A DNA stretch of 64,000 nucleotides from Flammeovirgaceae bacterium (lineage in GTDB: Bacteria; Bacteroidota; Bacteroidia; Cytophagales; Cyclobacteriaceae). The notes under the pieces were generated by a model, which saw only the letters and a program-made list of their open reading frames with translations, made no database searches and was not told where the DNA came from. The stretch covers positions 1-64,000 of the forward strand of contig JAJTHV010000010.1 in assembly GCA_021300095.1 (NCBI GenBank), given 5' to 3'. The position numbers and the translations under genes are program-made. Shown piece by piece: positions 7,418-15,648 of the stretch. Within the stretch, counting starts at the first letter, position 1. Each line of letters starts with the position of its first letter.

Positions 7418-10400
7418 GTGAAAAATAGTCTTCGCACATTCTTATTTGCGCTGGTAGCTTCGTCTGCTGCGTTTGGCCAGCAAGAGTCAACTGATATATC
7501 CGTTGCGCTCGGGTTTCAGGATAGCATTCGGGTACTTCTCAACAACACGCGCGCCATGGAAGTAATGGCCATTGGAGATGGTTTTGGAAACGTGTGGGCC
7601 AATCTGGGCCCCGATCAACAAACTTTGATCAAGAAGCAGGCAAAGTTCATGAAAAAGAGGGGCTATAAGCTTCGCCCGCACTTCGTTAACTACTATGGCG
7701 CTATCGTAGCTGCGCTTTCCATCGAAAAAACAGATCCATCCAAATTCGATAGTTTTTTGAAAGTGGCCGATCAGGTGATAACGAAAGAAAACAGCAATCA
7801 AGCCAACCTCTTCTTTCAACAAAGCCGCGATTTTTTTGAGCACCATGCGCTCAATTATCTGAAAGCATTTCGTTTAAATGCCAGCGATGACAACTACTCA
7901 TTTGTATACCTGGAACCAGCCGCTCCCGATACCACACAAGCCTATATTCCTCCAGCCGAACCAGACACTACTTCGGTAACTATACCCAATTGGCAACAGC
8001 CCATCGTTCAACCTGAGATTTACGGAGCCGCCATTGAATTTGACCGTGTAACGCTCACTTTTGTTACTCCTTATGATTCCGCTTCGCTGAATAGCACCCG
8101 CGGAACTTACTTTCTGCGTGATCGAATTTTTGTGGGCGAAGGTGGGCGCTTCGATTGGAAAATGGCCGGTTTATCCCCCGACTCGGTGAATTATGAATTG
8201 AATAAATTCCACTTTAAAACCACACAAGCTTTTTTAAAAGCCGAGCAAGGCAAACTTCAATACGTAGGGAAAATTTCGGGTCGCATACCCGGTCAATTTG
8301 AATTTAAAAGTATCAGTCATAAAAAAGGACCTTCACCTATTTACCCTCGTTTTAAATCATACGAAAACAATGTGCCTATCTTAGGATTAGGTTCTGATCG
8401 AATCTTTTACAGTGGTGGATTTGGTATGAATGGTGCCACCATCAATAGCAACTCCGTAGATGGTTATCCGGCAACACTGGAGTTACGGGGAGATGCCGAC
8501 AAGCGCTTCAAAGCACAATCTATTTCGTTCGCCTTCAAGGATTCATTGATTCTCGCCTCGAGTGCCAAAGTGGTGATCTATCAAGACAATGATTCGCTCA
8601 CCCATCCCTCCATGCAAGTGCGCCTCGACATTGCCAAACAAAAGATTACATTAACAAAAGACAAGACCAATCTGCGCAAAGCGCCATTTTCCTCTTCTTA
8701 TTTTGGGATTGATTTTTCTGCCGATGCCGTTGTGTGGGATTTGAAGAGCGATAGTCTCACCATCAATGTGGAAGGAAGCGGTGGTGTATCACCGATGGTG
8801 ATTGAGTCCAATGACTTTTACGACCCGAATGACTTCAACGAATTGAAGGGTACCGGCTTAGGCTTTCATGCACTCACCATCTTTGTGAATTATGCGAAGC
8901 GTTTCAACACGCAAGATTTTTTTGTGTTTGATCTAGCCGATGCCAACCGCAGCACAGAAAAAGTTCGAATGGCAGCCGATTTCCTCTCCCAAAAAGGAAT
9001 GATTTTATACGATGCCCGCTCCGGCAAAGTTCATGTAAAAGACAAGGCCATGCATTTGCTGGAAACCGTAGATGGCAAAGTGGACTACGACAATATGAAG
9101 TTGCATTCCCTCACCGATACGGTAGCCAACGCAACCCTCAGCCTAAAAGACCGAAGCATGGTGGTACACGGGGTCGAAGAATTTAACCTGAGCGACTCCC
9201 TCAATGTGGTGATTAAGCCGGACAGCGCGGTGATTAAATTTTTGCGCAACCGCGATATCAAATTCAATGGTACGATCAATGCCGGTAACTTTGAAATCAC
9301 GGGTAAGGATTTTACACTGAAGTACGACAGCTTCTTTATCAACTTAAATCATATTGACTCCATCCGATTTTATGTTACCGAGAAAAACGGTACGCGCAGG
9401 CGTGTTAACAACTCCATGGTGGGTGCCGATTCTACGGCAGCTGCGGCCGGTGGTTTGCAAGCCGGTGCCAATAAAACATCGGGCACACTTTTCATCAACC
9501 GCCCTGATAATAAGTCCGGGCGTATGAAGGTTCCGAATTATCCAAGACTGGATGCAACAGCCGGTGGTGTGATTTATTTTGACAGAGAAGAAGTGCTCGA
9601 TGGCGCGTATGACAAGTCAGTGTTTTTTGTGGTGCCTCCTTTTAAGTTAGATAGTTTGAATGATGCCGATCCGGGGTCGATCAACTTTGAAGGTACTTTC
9701 ATTTCGAGCGGAATGTTTCCTGCTTTCAAAGAAAAGCTGCACACTATGCCCGACAAATCACTTGGTTTTACGCACGCTGTTCCAAAATCCGGATATAACC
9801 TTTATCAAGGTGATGCGAAATTTTATGGTGGTCTGAACCTTGACAATGCGGGTATCCATGCCAATGGACGTATTGAATATTTGGCAACCAAAGTAGAGGC
9901 AGATGATTTTGTTTTCTATCCGGATTCAGTGCTATCGAAGGGAAAAACGGGTGAGATTAAAGAAAGGCAAATTGGGAATGTCACGTTCCCGCAGGTCACG
10001 TTTACTGATTACCACTTAAAGTGGTTTCCCGAACAAGATAAATTCAAAATGAAGAATTTGAAGGAGCCGTTCTCTCTCTACAAAAATACGGCTACGCTCA
10101 ATGGTATCATCACTGTTTCGAAAAGTGGAGTTGCCGGCAGTGGTAAGTTGAGTACGCGTGGCTCAGAAGTTTCTTCACGTGAAATGACGTTTGCTTCGAA
10201 AGATTTGGGTGCCCGCCATGCACGCTTTGAAGTGAAAACAGGCAATCCGGATAAGCCCGCGTTGGCCGGTAGCGATGTGCGCTTGAAATTTGACCTTGAC
10301 AAAAATGTGGCTACGATCAACCCTGAAGTGGAAGGTGTTGCGGCCATTGATTTTCCTTACTCGCAGTTTAAAACTTCTATTCCGCAAGCGAAATGGGATT

Positions 10401-12106
10401 TAACCACACAAAAAATTGTGATGACCAAGGCGGCCGATGTACCCATTGAAAATTCGTATTTCTACACAACGAAAAAGGAACTGGATTCGCTGAACTTCAG
10501 TGCTGAAAAAGCAGAGTATGATATTCAGCTGCAACAATTGAAAGTGAGTGGGATTCCTTTCATTACAGTGGCCGATGCTAAAATCACTCCCGAAAACAAC
10601 GAGGTGTTGATTTTGGAAAACGCGAAAATCGGTCAATTAAAAAATACCACTATTGTGCTGGATACACTCAACGGTTACCACGTGCTAACCAACGGTGTAG
10701 TGGATATTGTTTCCCGTAAGGAGTTTACCGGTTATGCTACTTATCAGTATGTGAATGCTGCCAATGACACATTCAAAATCAAGATGACGGATTTTCATTT
10801 GGAAGCAATTGCTCCCGAAGGAAAGTCGAAAAAGAAAAACTTGAACGCCACACAACAAACCGTAGCCAACGGAGCAGTAGCGGAAACAGAAAAAATATTA
10901 GTGGCTCCTCGCATTTTTTACAAAGGCGATATGGTAATGTACGCAACACGGCCTGCCCTTCAATTGAAAGGTTTTGTAAAGCTGGATTTGAAGAAGTTGA
11001 AAAACTATAACACGTGGTTGGCTTACAATCAAAGTGGAGATGAAAAAGATATTTACCTGGATTTTGATAACACGGTAACAGAAGAAGGCAGACGCGCTAC
11101 AGCCGGACTGCACTTTGCGCAAGACAATAGTTTGTACATCACTTTCATTTTCGACAAAAAAGACGAAGGCGATGATGATTTCTTTTTACCCAGCGGTTCA
11201 CTCTTTTTTGATAAGGAAAGCGGTCAGTTTAAAATCGAAGATCGCCAGAAGGCTGCCGGTGAAAAACTCTCTGGAAAAGTTTTTGCCTACAACGAAGACA
11301 AACAAGAAGTGAGTTTTGAAGGGCCTGTCACGTTCTTCAAAAACCTAAAAGATTTGAGTCTCACGGCTTCTGCGATTGGTTCCGGCAGCCTGGCGACCAA
11401 CGATATCAAGATGAATTCATTCATCATGGCCAACATGAACATTCCGGATGCCGCCTATCAATTGATGGCGCTCAACTTACAAGAGGTAATCAAAAATGAA
11501 GGTGCTACTGAAGGATTAGGAGATCAAACCGAGTTGCTCTACAAAATGGCCAACTTGGTGGGTGAGCGCGTTGCCAAAGATTACGAACAAAAATCGCAGC
11601 AAGGATATGTTTCACTTGGCACCGTGCAGGGGCTCATTCAGCCCATTGTATTCTCGAATGTCAATTTAAAATGGTCGCAAGAGCGCAAGGCATTTTACAG
11701 CGAAGGTTCATTGGGAATTAGCAACAGCTATCGCAACGACATCAACGGTGCTTTTGAAGGCTTTATGGAAATCCGAAGAAATGAAGATGGCTCGCCCGTG
11801 TTTCATGTGTTCTTTAAAGCATCGCCTGAAGCATGGTATTATTTCGGGTTTGAAGACAATCGCTTGATGGTGCATTCATCGAATCCGGCATTTAACGATC
11901 TTATTTCCAAAAAGACCAACGCCAGCAAAGCAAAAGTGGGTGAGCTGGTTTTCATACCGGGCTCTGATGACGAAACGCTTTCATTTGTCAATCGCTTCCG
12001 CTTGAATTACTACGGACTCGAAGCGCCTTACGATTTATCAGGCGGAACCTCAGCCGCTAAGAAGAAAGAGAAAAAAGAAGAGAAGAAAGAGGACGATGGG
12101 TTTTAG
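7418..12106 (+). CDS. Very large exported beta-rich protein of unknown function (1562 aa)
   Basis: I do not recognise a named domain. The GTG at 7418 is the preferred start because it directly begins a signal peptide (MKNSLRTFLFALVASSAAFG); an ATG at 7376 would put 14 unrelated residues before it. After a helical N-terminal region (to about residue 165) and a Pro/Thr-rich linker (PAAPDTTQAYIPPAEPDTT), the rest is almost all alternating beta strand. It contains phrases such as DRSMVVHGVEEFNLSD, KFNGTINAGNFEITGKDF and TLNGIITVSKSGVAGSGKL, which recall layered beta-sheet proteins of the OstA/LptA or AsmA/TamB type without a clear match. The C-terminus is a Lys/Glu-rich tail (KKKEKKEEKKEDD). It is probably periplasmic or outer-membrane associated. 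No obvious partner gene lies beside it. Confidence 0.7.
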   Translation: MKNSLRTFLFALVASSAAFGQQESTDISVALGFQDSIRVLLNNTRAMEVMAIGDGFGNVWANLGPDQQTLIKKQAKFMKKRGYKLRPHFVNYYGAIVAALSIEKTDPSKFDSFLKVADQVITKENSNQANLFFQQSRDFFEHHALNYLKAFRLNASDDNYSFVYLEPAAPDTTQAYIPPAEPDTTSVTIPNWQQPIVQPEIYGAAIEFDRVTLTFVTPYDSASLNSTRGTYFLRDRIFVGEGGRFDWKMAGLSPDSVNYELNKFHFKTTQAFLKAEQGKLQYVGKISGRIPGQFEFKSISHKKGPSPIYPRFKSYENNVPILGLGSDRIFYSGGFGMNGATINSNSVDGYPATLELRGDADKRFKAQSISFAFKDSLILASSAKVVIYQDNDSLTHPSMQVRLDIAKQKITLTKDKTNLRKAPFSSSYFGIDFSADAVVWDLKSDSLTINVEGSGGVSPMVIESNDFYDPNDFNELKGTGLGFHALTIFVNYAKRFNTQDFFVFDLADANRSTEKVRMAADFLSQKGMILYDARSGKVHVKDKAMHLLETVDGKVDYDNMKLHSLTDTVANATLSLKDRSMVVHGVEEFNLSDSLNVVIKPDSAVIKFLRNRDIKFNGTINAGNFEITGKDFTLKYDSFFINLNHIDSIRFYVTEKNGTRRRVNNSMVGADSTAAAAGGLQAGANKTSGTLFINRPDNKSGRMKVPNYPRLDATAGGVIYFDREEVLDGAYDKSVFFVVPPFKLDSLNDADPGSINFEGTFISSGMFPAFKEKLHTMPDKSLGFTHAVPKSGYNLYQGDAKFYGGLNLDNAGIHANGRIEYLATKVEADDFVFYPDSVLSKGKTGEIKERQIGNVTFPQVTFTDYHLKWFPEQDKFKMKNLKEPFSLYKNTATLNGIITVSKSGVAGSGKLSTRGSEVSSREMTFASKDLGARHARFEVKTGNPDKPALAGSDVRLKFDLDKNVATINPEVEGVAAIDFPYSQFKTSIPQAKWDLTTQKIVMTKAADVPIENSYFYTTKKELDSLNFSAEKAEYDIQLQQLKVSGIPFITVADAKITPENNEVLILENAKIGQLKNTTIVLDTLNGYHVLTNGVVDIVSRKEFTGYATYQYVNAANDTFKIKMTDFHLEAIAPEGKSKKKNLNATQQTVANGAVAETEKILVAPRIFYKGDMVMYATRPALQLKGFVKLDLKKLKNYNTWLAYNQSGDEKDIYLDFDNTVTEEGRRATAGLHFAQDNSLYITFIFDKKDEGDDDFFLPSGSLFFDKESGQFKIEDRQKAAGEKLSGKVFAYNEDKQEVSFEGPVTFFKNLKDLSLTASAIGSGSLATNDIKMNSFIMANMNIPDAAYQLMALNLQEVIKNEGATEGLGDQTELLYKMANLVGERVAKDYEQKSQQGYVSLGTVQGLIQPIVFSNVNLKWSQERKAFYSEGSLGISNSYRNDINGAFEGFMEIRRNEDGSPVFHVFFKASPEAWYYFGFEDNRLMVHSSNPAFNDLISKKTNASKAKVGELVFIPGSDDETLSFVNRFRLNYYGLEAPYDLSGGTSAAKKKEKKEEKKEDDGF

Positions 12107-12134
12107 TTGAAGTAAATAAAACAACTTCTTTTAG

Positions 12135-12857
12135 ATGAATTTCAAGTTCGATAAATATGATTTTTTCAAGATCTACGAATCCATAAAACAGTGCTATCCT
12201 ATCGGAATTAGTAATGAAGCTGGCAATATGTACTTTTCATATTCTGGGTTCAAGGAATTAGAAAAAATACTCGTAGAAAATATACACGAAGAGAAGAATT
12301 TCTTGGATCGATGGGAAAGTTTTGATGAGGAAATTGAAAAAGAAATTGGTAAAGAAGTTCAAGGAACAACAATGGGACAAATACCCTCATTTAGTTCCTT
12401 TATACTATTAGAAACTTACACCGTTGAGAATTTAACTCGAACCAAAGAGCTTCATTTCTTTGTGAGCTTAATAGGCCCCTATTACACCATAATTGGAAGA
12501 GACTACAACATTGTCAACATGGGTAAACTTGGGTATTCAAAAAGTACAAACCACTTGGTGGTCTCTCCCGAAATTGAATATGCAGAGAGCTTTCATTACT
12601 TATGCAATAAAATAGAAACTCGATTTAAAGGTTTCCGGTTTATCCCATTCTATATCTATGAACAAACCATAGAGGGTTTAAACACCCGATTTTTTAACGG
12701 TAAGAATAGTTCAATTTTTTGCACATTGTTCCATGATTTGATAGACCTGAAAACTCCAAGAATAATTGGGAATCATAGTTTCAAATCTGAAGATTGGATA
12801 AGGGAAGGATATATCGACACCGGAGATCATTGGGTAATTTATCCTCCAATTAGATAA
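12135..12857 (+). CDS. Hypothetical protein, 240 aa, cytoplasmic
   Basis: No family is recognised. The protein has no signal peptide or membrane segment and is rich in aromatic residues and acidic stretches (FLDRWESFDEEIEKEIGKE). It begins 28 bases after the giant exported protein in the same direction, but is visibly more AT-rich, with runs of AAT/ATA codons, suggesting a different history. Size, composition and isolated position would fit an orphan immunity-like or accessory protein, but this is only a guess. A weak purine stretch precedes the ATG. Confidence 0.6.
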   Translation: MNFKFDKYDFFKIYESIKQCYPIGISNEAGNMYFSYSGFKELEKILVENIHEEKNFLDRWESFDEEIEKEIGKEVQGTTMGQIPSFSSFILLETYTVENLTRTKELHFFVSLIGPYYTIIGRDYNIVNMGKLGYSKSTNHLVVSPEIEYAESFHYLCNKIETRFKGFRFIPFYIYEQTIEGLNTRFFNGKNSSIFCTLFHDLIDLKTPRIIGNHSFKSEDWIREGYIDTGDHWVIYPPIR

Positions 12858-12869
12858 GCAGATATTGCT

Positions 12870-13634
12870 TCATGTTTTTGATGCCGCAATTTCATCTAAT
12901 AATGCCTTTCGCTTCTTCTCCACCCTACTTCCATACCAAAAAAATATGGGGGTGTAAAGCAAGTAAGTCATTCCTGAAATCAGACCGGCATACCAATTCT
13001 TAAAAAAGAGAATTGCAATCAAGACAGAAACAAGCGGAAGTGTTCCCAGAATTGTATTTGTAGCAATCTTTGACTTCGTGTCAAATCTTTCAATTTCAGA
13101 TAATTCTAATTGATCCGCACACGAGTACGCATAGCTATACATTTGGCGTAGCACAAAAAATACACTGGCTGCTCCCAAACCATAAATAATCATCAGCTCG
13201 GCTACGTCTTCTCCCCTGATCATGGCTTTGAGCTCGAGAATAATTCCTTTGTTTCCCACTAGGCTCGCAATCGGGTACAGCACCAATTTGGTGATAAACT
13301 TCAACGGGTAAACATAGAACAAAACGATTACCAGAAACAATGTATTCAAGAGAATGACTTTGGTATTGCGCAGCCCATAGCGCAAATAAAAAACATAGTG
13401 CTCATGCCAAATCATGATAATGATCACGATGCACAAGGAGAATGGAATTAGATCATATGTAAATCTGCGAATCTGTTCAAAGTTGGTAGGCGGTGAGGTT
13501 GAAATGAGCAGGAGCGTGATGGCCAAAGCAAACACTGCGTCACTAAAGTTTTCAAGTCGGCCGGGTTCTTCTCCGCGGTAGTTAAACTCCGCATTCATGC
13601 CAATCCGATTTTTTGTAAGGCTTTGACGAATCAT
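12870..13634 (-). CDS. TMEM175/DUF1211-family potassium channel-like membrane protein
   Basis: The RLENFSDAVFALAITLLLIS segment at about residues 27-46 carries the RxxxFSD motif of TMEM175-type channels, whose first helix lines a K+-selective pore. Five or so further hydrophobic segments follow, and the C-terminus is basic and cytoplasmic. At 254 residues this is a single-repeat version; bacterial members are shorter (~200) and assemble as tetramers. An alternative start is MNAEFNYRG, 12 codons in. The gene begins 10 bases after the BLUF gene's stop, so the two were probably co-transcribed; light-linked control is only speculation. Confidence 0.75.
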   Translation of the reverse strand: MIRQSLTKNRIGMNAEFNYRGEEPGRLENFSDAVFALAITLLLISTSPPTNFEQIRRFTYDLIPFSLCIVIIIMIWHEHYVFYLRYGLRNTKVILLNTLFLVIVLFYVYPLKFITKLVLYPIASLVGNKGIILELKAMIRGEDVAELMIIYGLGAASVFFVLRQMYSYAYSCADQLELSEIERFDTKSKIATNTILGTLPLVSVLIAILFFKNWYAGLISGMTYLLYTPIFFWYGSRVEKKRKALLDEIAASKT

Positions 13635-13643
13635 AAAATATTT

Positions 13644-14091
13644 CTACAGGCTATTGATAACTTCCGGGTAATCGACATTGTTCTTTTTATAGAACAACTC
13701 TAAAAAGATTAGAACCAGACCTTTGTTTTCTTCCTTTTGCTGGTGAGCAAAAAAGTCATCCATCTCCAAAAAACCACTCTGCTGATAAAACTCTGTCTGT
13801 GTAAGGTGTTTAAATCCCATTGACCAATTTTGAAAAATACGATTAGCCGATTCCCCTTCTACTACGGTAGCCACTTTGCGATGTCGCGGGTCGTGGCGAA
13901 TGCGCTCATAAAGGTTCATGACCGCTTCGCGCTCACCTTCCAGCACTTGAATGAATTTGCCTTGCAAATACAGCAACACTGCCTGATATGGCTAATCCCT
14001 TATTGGTCGCTCGACTCTTTTCCAACAAACGAATCAGTTCTGCTTCAGAAAATGAATTGGTGGCAATGCTGGTATAAACCAAATGGTACAT
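13644..14091 (-). pseudogene. BLUF-domain blue-light receptor, interrupted by a one-base frameshift
   Basis: Read from the ATG at 14091 the protein begins MYHLVYTSIATNSFSEAELIR and continues for 37 residues to AISG. The frame then shifts by one extra base near 13980, and the rest of the domain (MLLYLQGKFIQVLEGE...) continues to a stop at 13644. Joined, it gives 148 residues, the normal length for a stand-alone BLUF protein. All flavin-pocket residues are in register: Tyr6, Asn30, Gln48, Trp89 and Met91 match AppA Tyr21, Asn45, Gln63, Trp104 and Met106. The frameshift may be a recent mutation or a sequencing error. The gene lies 8 bases from the upstream PrsW gene and 10 from the TMEM175 gene. 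Confidence 0.8.
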
Positions 14092-14099
14092 AGACCAAG

Positions 14100-14810
14100 C
14101 TACGATTTTATATCGTCCTTGTCAACACGTGTAAGCGGATTAAATGGTGAGGCCTGTTGATGGATATGCATGGCTCTGCGAGAAAGGAAGATACCTATAA
14201 ACAACGAAATGATCGCTCCGATCCAAATACCCGGCACATAGGAAATGAACCAGAAATAATCGTAGGCTCCATGAAATAATGTGGCGACACCCAACGCATA
14301 AATGGCGTAATGCCCTTTGCGATGTTCAAATTTGGCCTTCCCTAAAAAGTAGCCCATCAATACCCCAAAGGTAGCATGAGCCGGCACTGCTGTAAACATG
14401 CGCAATATGGCTGTTTCAACGCCACCATGGCTGATGTATAAAATGTTTTCCAGACCGGCAAAACCCAGGCTGACCACGACCGAATAAACAATGCCATCGT
14501 ACGGCTCATTAAAATTTTCATTAGGATATAAAACCCAATACACAAAAATGAATTTACTGAACTCTTCGATCAGCGCAACCAACAAAAATGCGTGCACTGC
14601 TTGTTGACTAATGCTGGATGGATCGATTGGAATTAATTGATTGATGGGCCAACTGATCAAGAGTGTGATGAGCGTGCTGATGACGCCCATGAAAAAACTT
14701 TTAATTAATAATCCAATAGGTTCGCGCTCGTGCTCGTCCTTCCAATAAATATAGAGGCCAATGGCGGCACCGGGTGCCAGAGCAAGCGCAAGAAGTACCA
14801 CTATATCCAT
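14100..14810 (-). CDS. PrsW family intramembrane metalloprotease
   Basis: The 236-residue protein has about seven membrane helices. Diagnostic motifs are LIEEFSK (EExxK), SLGFAGLENILY (FxxxEN), VPAHATFGVLMGY (HAxFG) and LFHGAYDYFW (HGxYD), which together form the metal site of the PrsW/CPBP-like proteases. PrsW in Bacillus cleaves an anti-sigma factor. Here a FecR-type anti-sigma gene lies three genes upstream in the same run, but FecR proteins are usually processed by other proteases, so a link is unproven. It starts 22 bases after the coaX stop. Confidence 0.85.
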   Translation of the reverse strand: MDIVVLLALALAPGAAIGLYIYWKDEHEREPIGLLIKSFFMGVISTLITLLISWPINQLIPIDPSSISQQAVHAFLLVALIEEFSKFIFVYWVLYPNENFNEPYDGIVYSVVVSLGFAGLENILYISHGGVETAILRMFTAVPAHATFGVLMGYFLGKAKFEHRKGHYAIYALGVATLFHGAYDYFWFISYVPGIWIGAIISLFIGIFLSRRAMHIHQQASPFNPLTRVDKDDIKS

Positions 14811-14832
14811 TGTCTTCGAATCGAGGTGAAAA

Positions 14833-15612
14833 TTACTTAATTTCTTTCTCTTTTACCGCCTCCACGATAAAACGAAGACCATCCAATGTGAGCGTGGGAT
14901 CAATAGCGTGAAAGAAAGTCTTGAGTGGGGAAATCACAAACGAAAGTCCACCCGTTGCAATAGTAGGGCAATCTGTTTTCAGCTCTTCGCGGATCGCGCT
15001 TACCATTTTGCGCACCAAGCCTTCGTAGCCGATTACTATTCCGGATTGAATAGCAGTCACCGTGCTGGTGCCCAAAGCAGATTTGGGTATTTCCAGTGGA
15101 ACATCAAATAACTTAGCCGCGTTTTGTGTGAGCGCTTTCAGCGCGGTGCGTAAACCCGGCACAATAGAAACGCCCAAGATCGTACCTTCTTTGGAGATAG
15201 TGGTAAACGTGAGAGCGGTACCGAAATCCACGACAATGCAAGTCTGTTTAAACTTTACATAGGCGCCCATGGCGTTGGCCACCAAGTCAGAGCCAATTTC
15301 ATAAGGATTCAAAACCTGTATGGGCAACTGCTGATACACTTTTGGCCCGAGCGTGATAGGCTCTAACGCAAACAATGTGCGAATCATGCTCTTGATTTTC
15401 TCGGTCAGACCAGGCACTACGCTGCTCACACAAACGGTACTCACATCCTGCATCGACACTTTGGATTCCAGAAAGTAGTCGCGGAGTTTTACGCCATAAT
15501 ATAGTTCGGGCTGATCAGGCTTTGAAGGAATTCGCCAAACTGCTTTCCATTCATCTACATGCCAAAGGCCTATAGTGATATCGCTGTTGCCGATGTCGAG
15601 AACAAGTAACAT
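14833..15612 (-). CDS. coaX: Type III pantothenate kinase
   Basis: This 259-residue ASKHA-fold kinase phosphorylates pantothenate, the first step of coenzyme A synthesis. The N-terminal phosphate loop is LVLDIGNSDITIGLW, CVSSVVPGLTEK follows, and the catalytic-base segment is VVDFGTALTFTTI. GLRTALKALTQNAAKLF and ATGGLS complete the pattern. Length is normal for the family. It follows the STN/surface-repeat gene by 36 bases in a same-strand run and precedes PrsW. No biotin operon repressor-like gene is fused or adjacent. Confidence 0.93.
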   Translation of the reverse strand: MLLVLDIGNSDITIGLWHVDEWKAVWRIPSKPDQPELYYGVKLRDYFLESKVSMQDVSTVCVSSVVPGLTEKIKSMIRTLFALEPITLGPKVYQQLPIQVLNPYEIGSDLVANAMGAYVKFKQTCIVVDFGTALTFTTISKEGTILGVSIVPGLRTALKALTQNAAKLFDVPLEIPKSALGTSTVTAIQSGIVIGYEGLVRKMVSAIREELKTDCPTIATGGLSFVISPLKTFFHAIDPTLTLDGLRFIVEAVKEKEIK

Positions 15613-15648
15613 GCGGCAATCTAAGCATATTCAGTAAATCCCAAAAGG

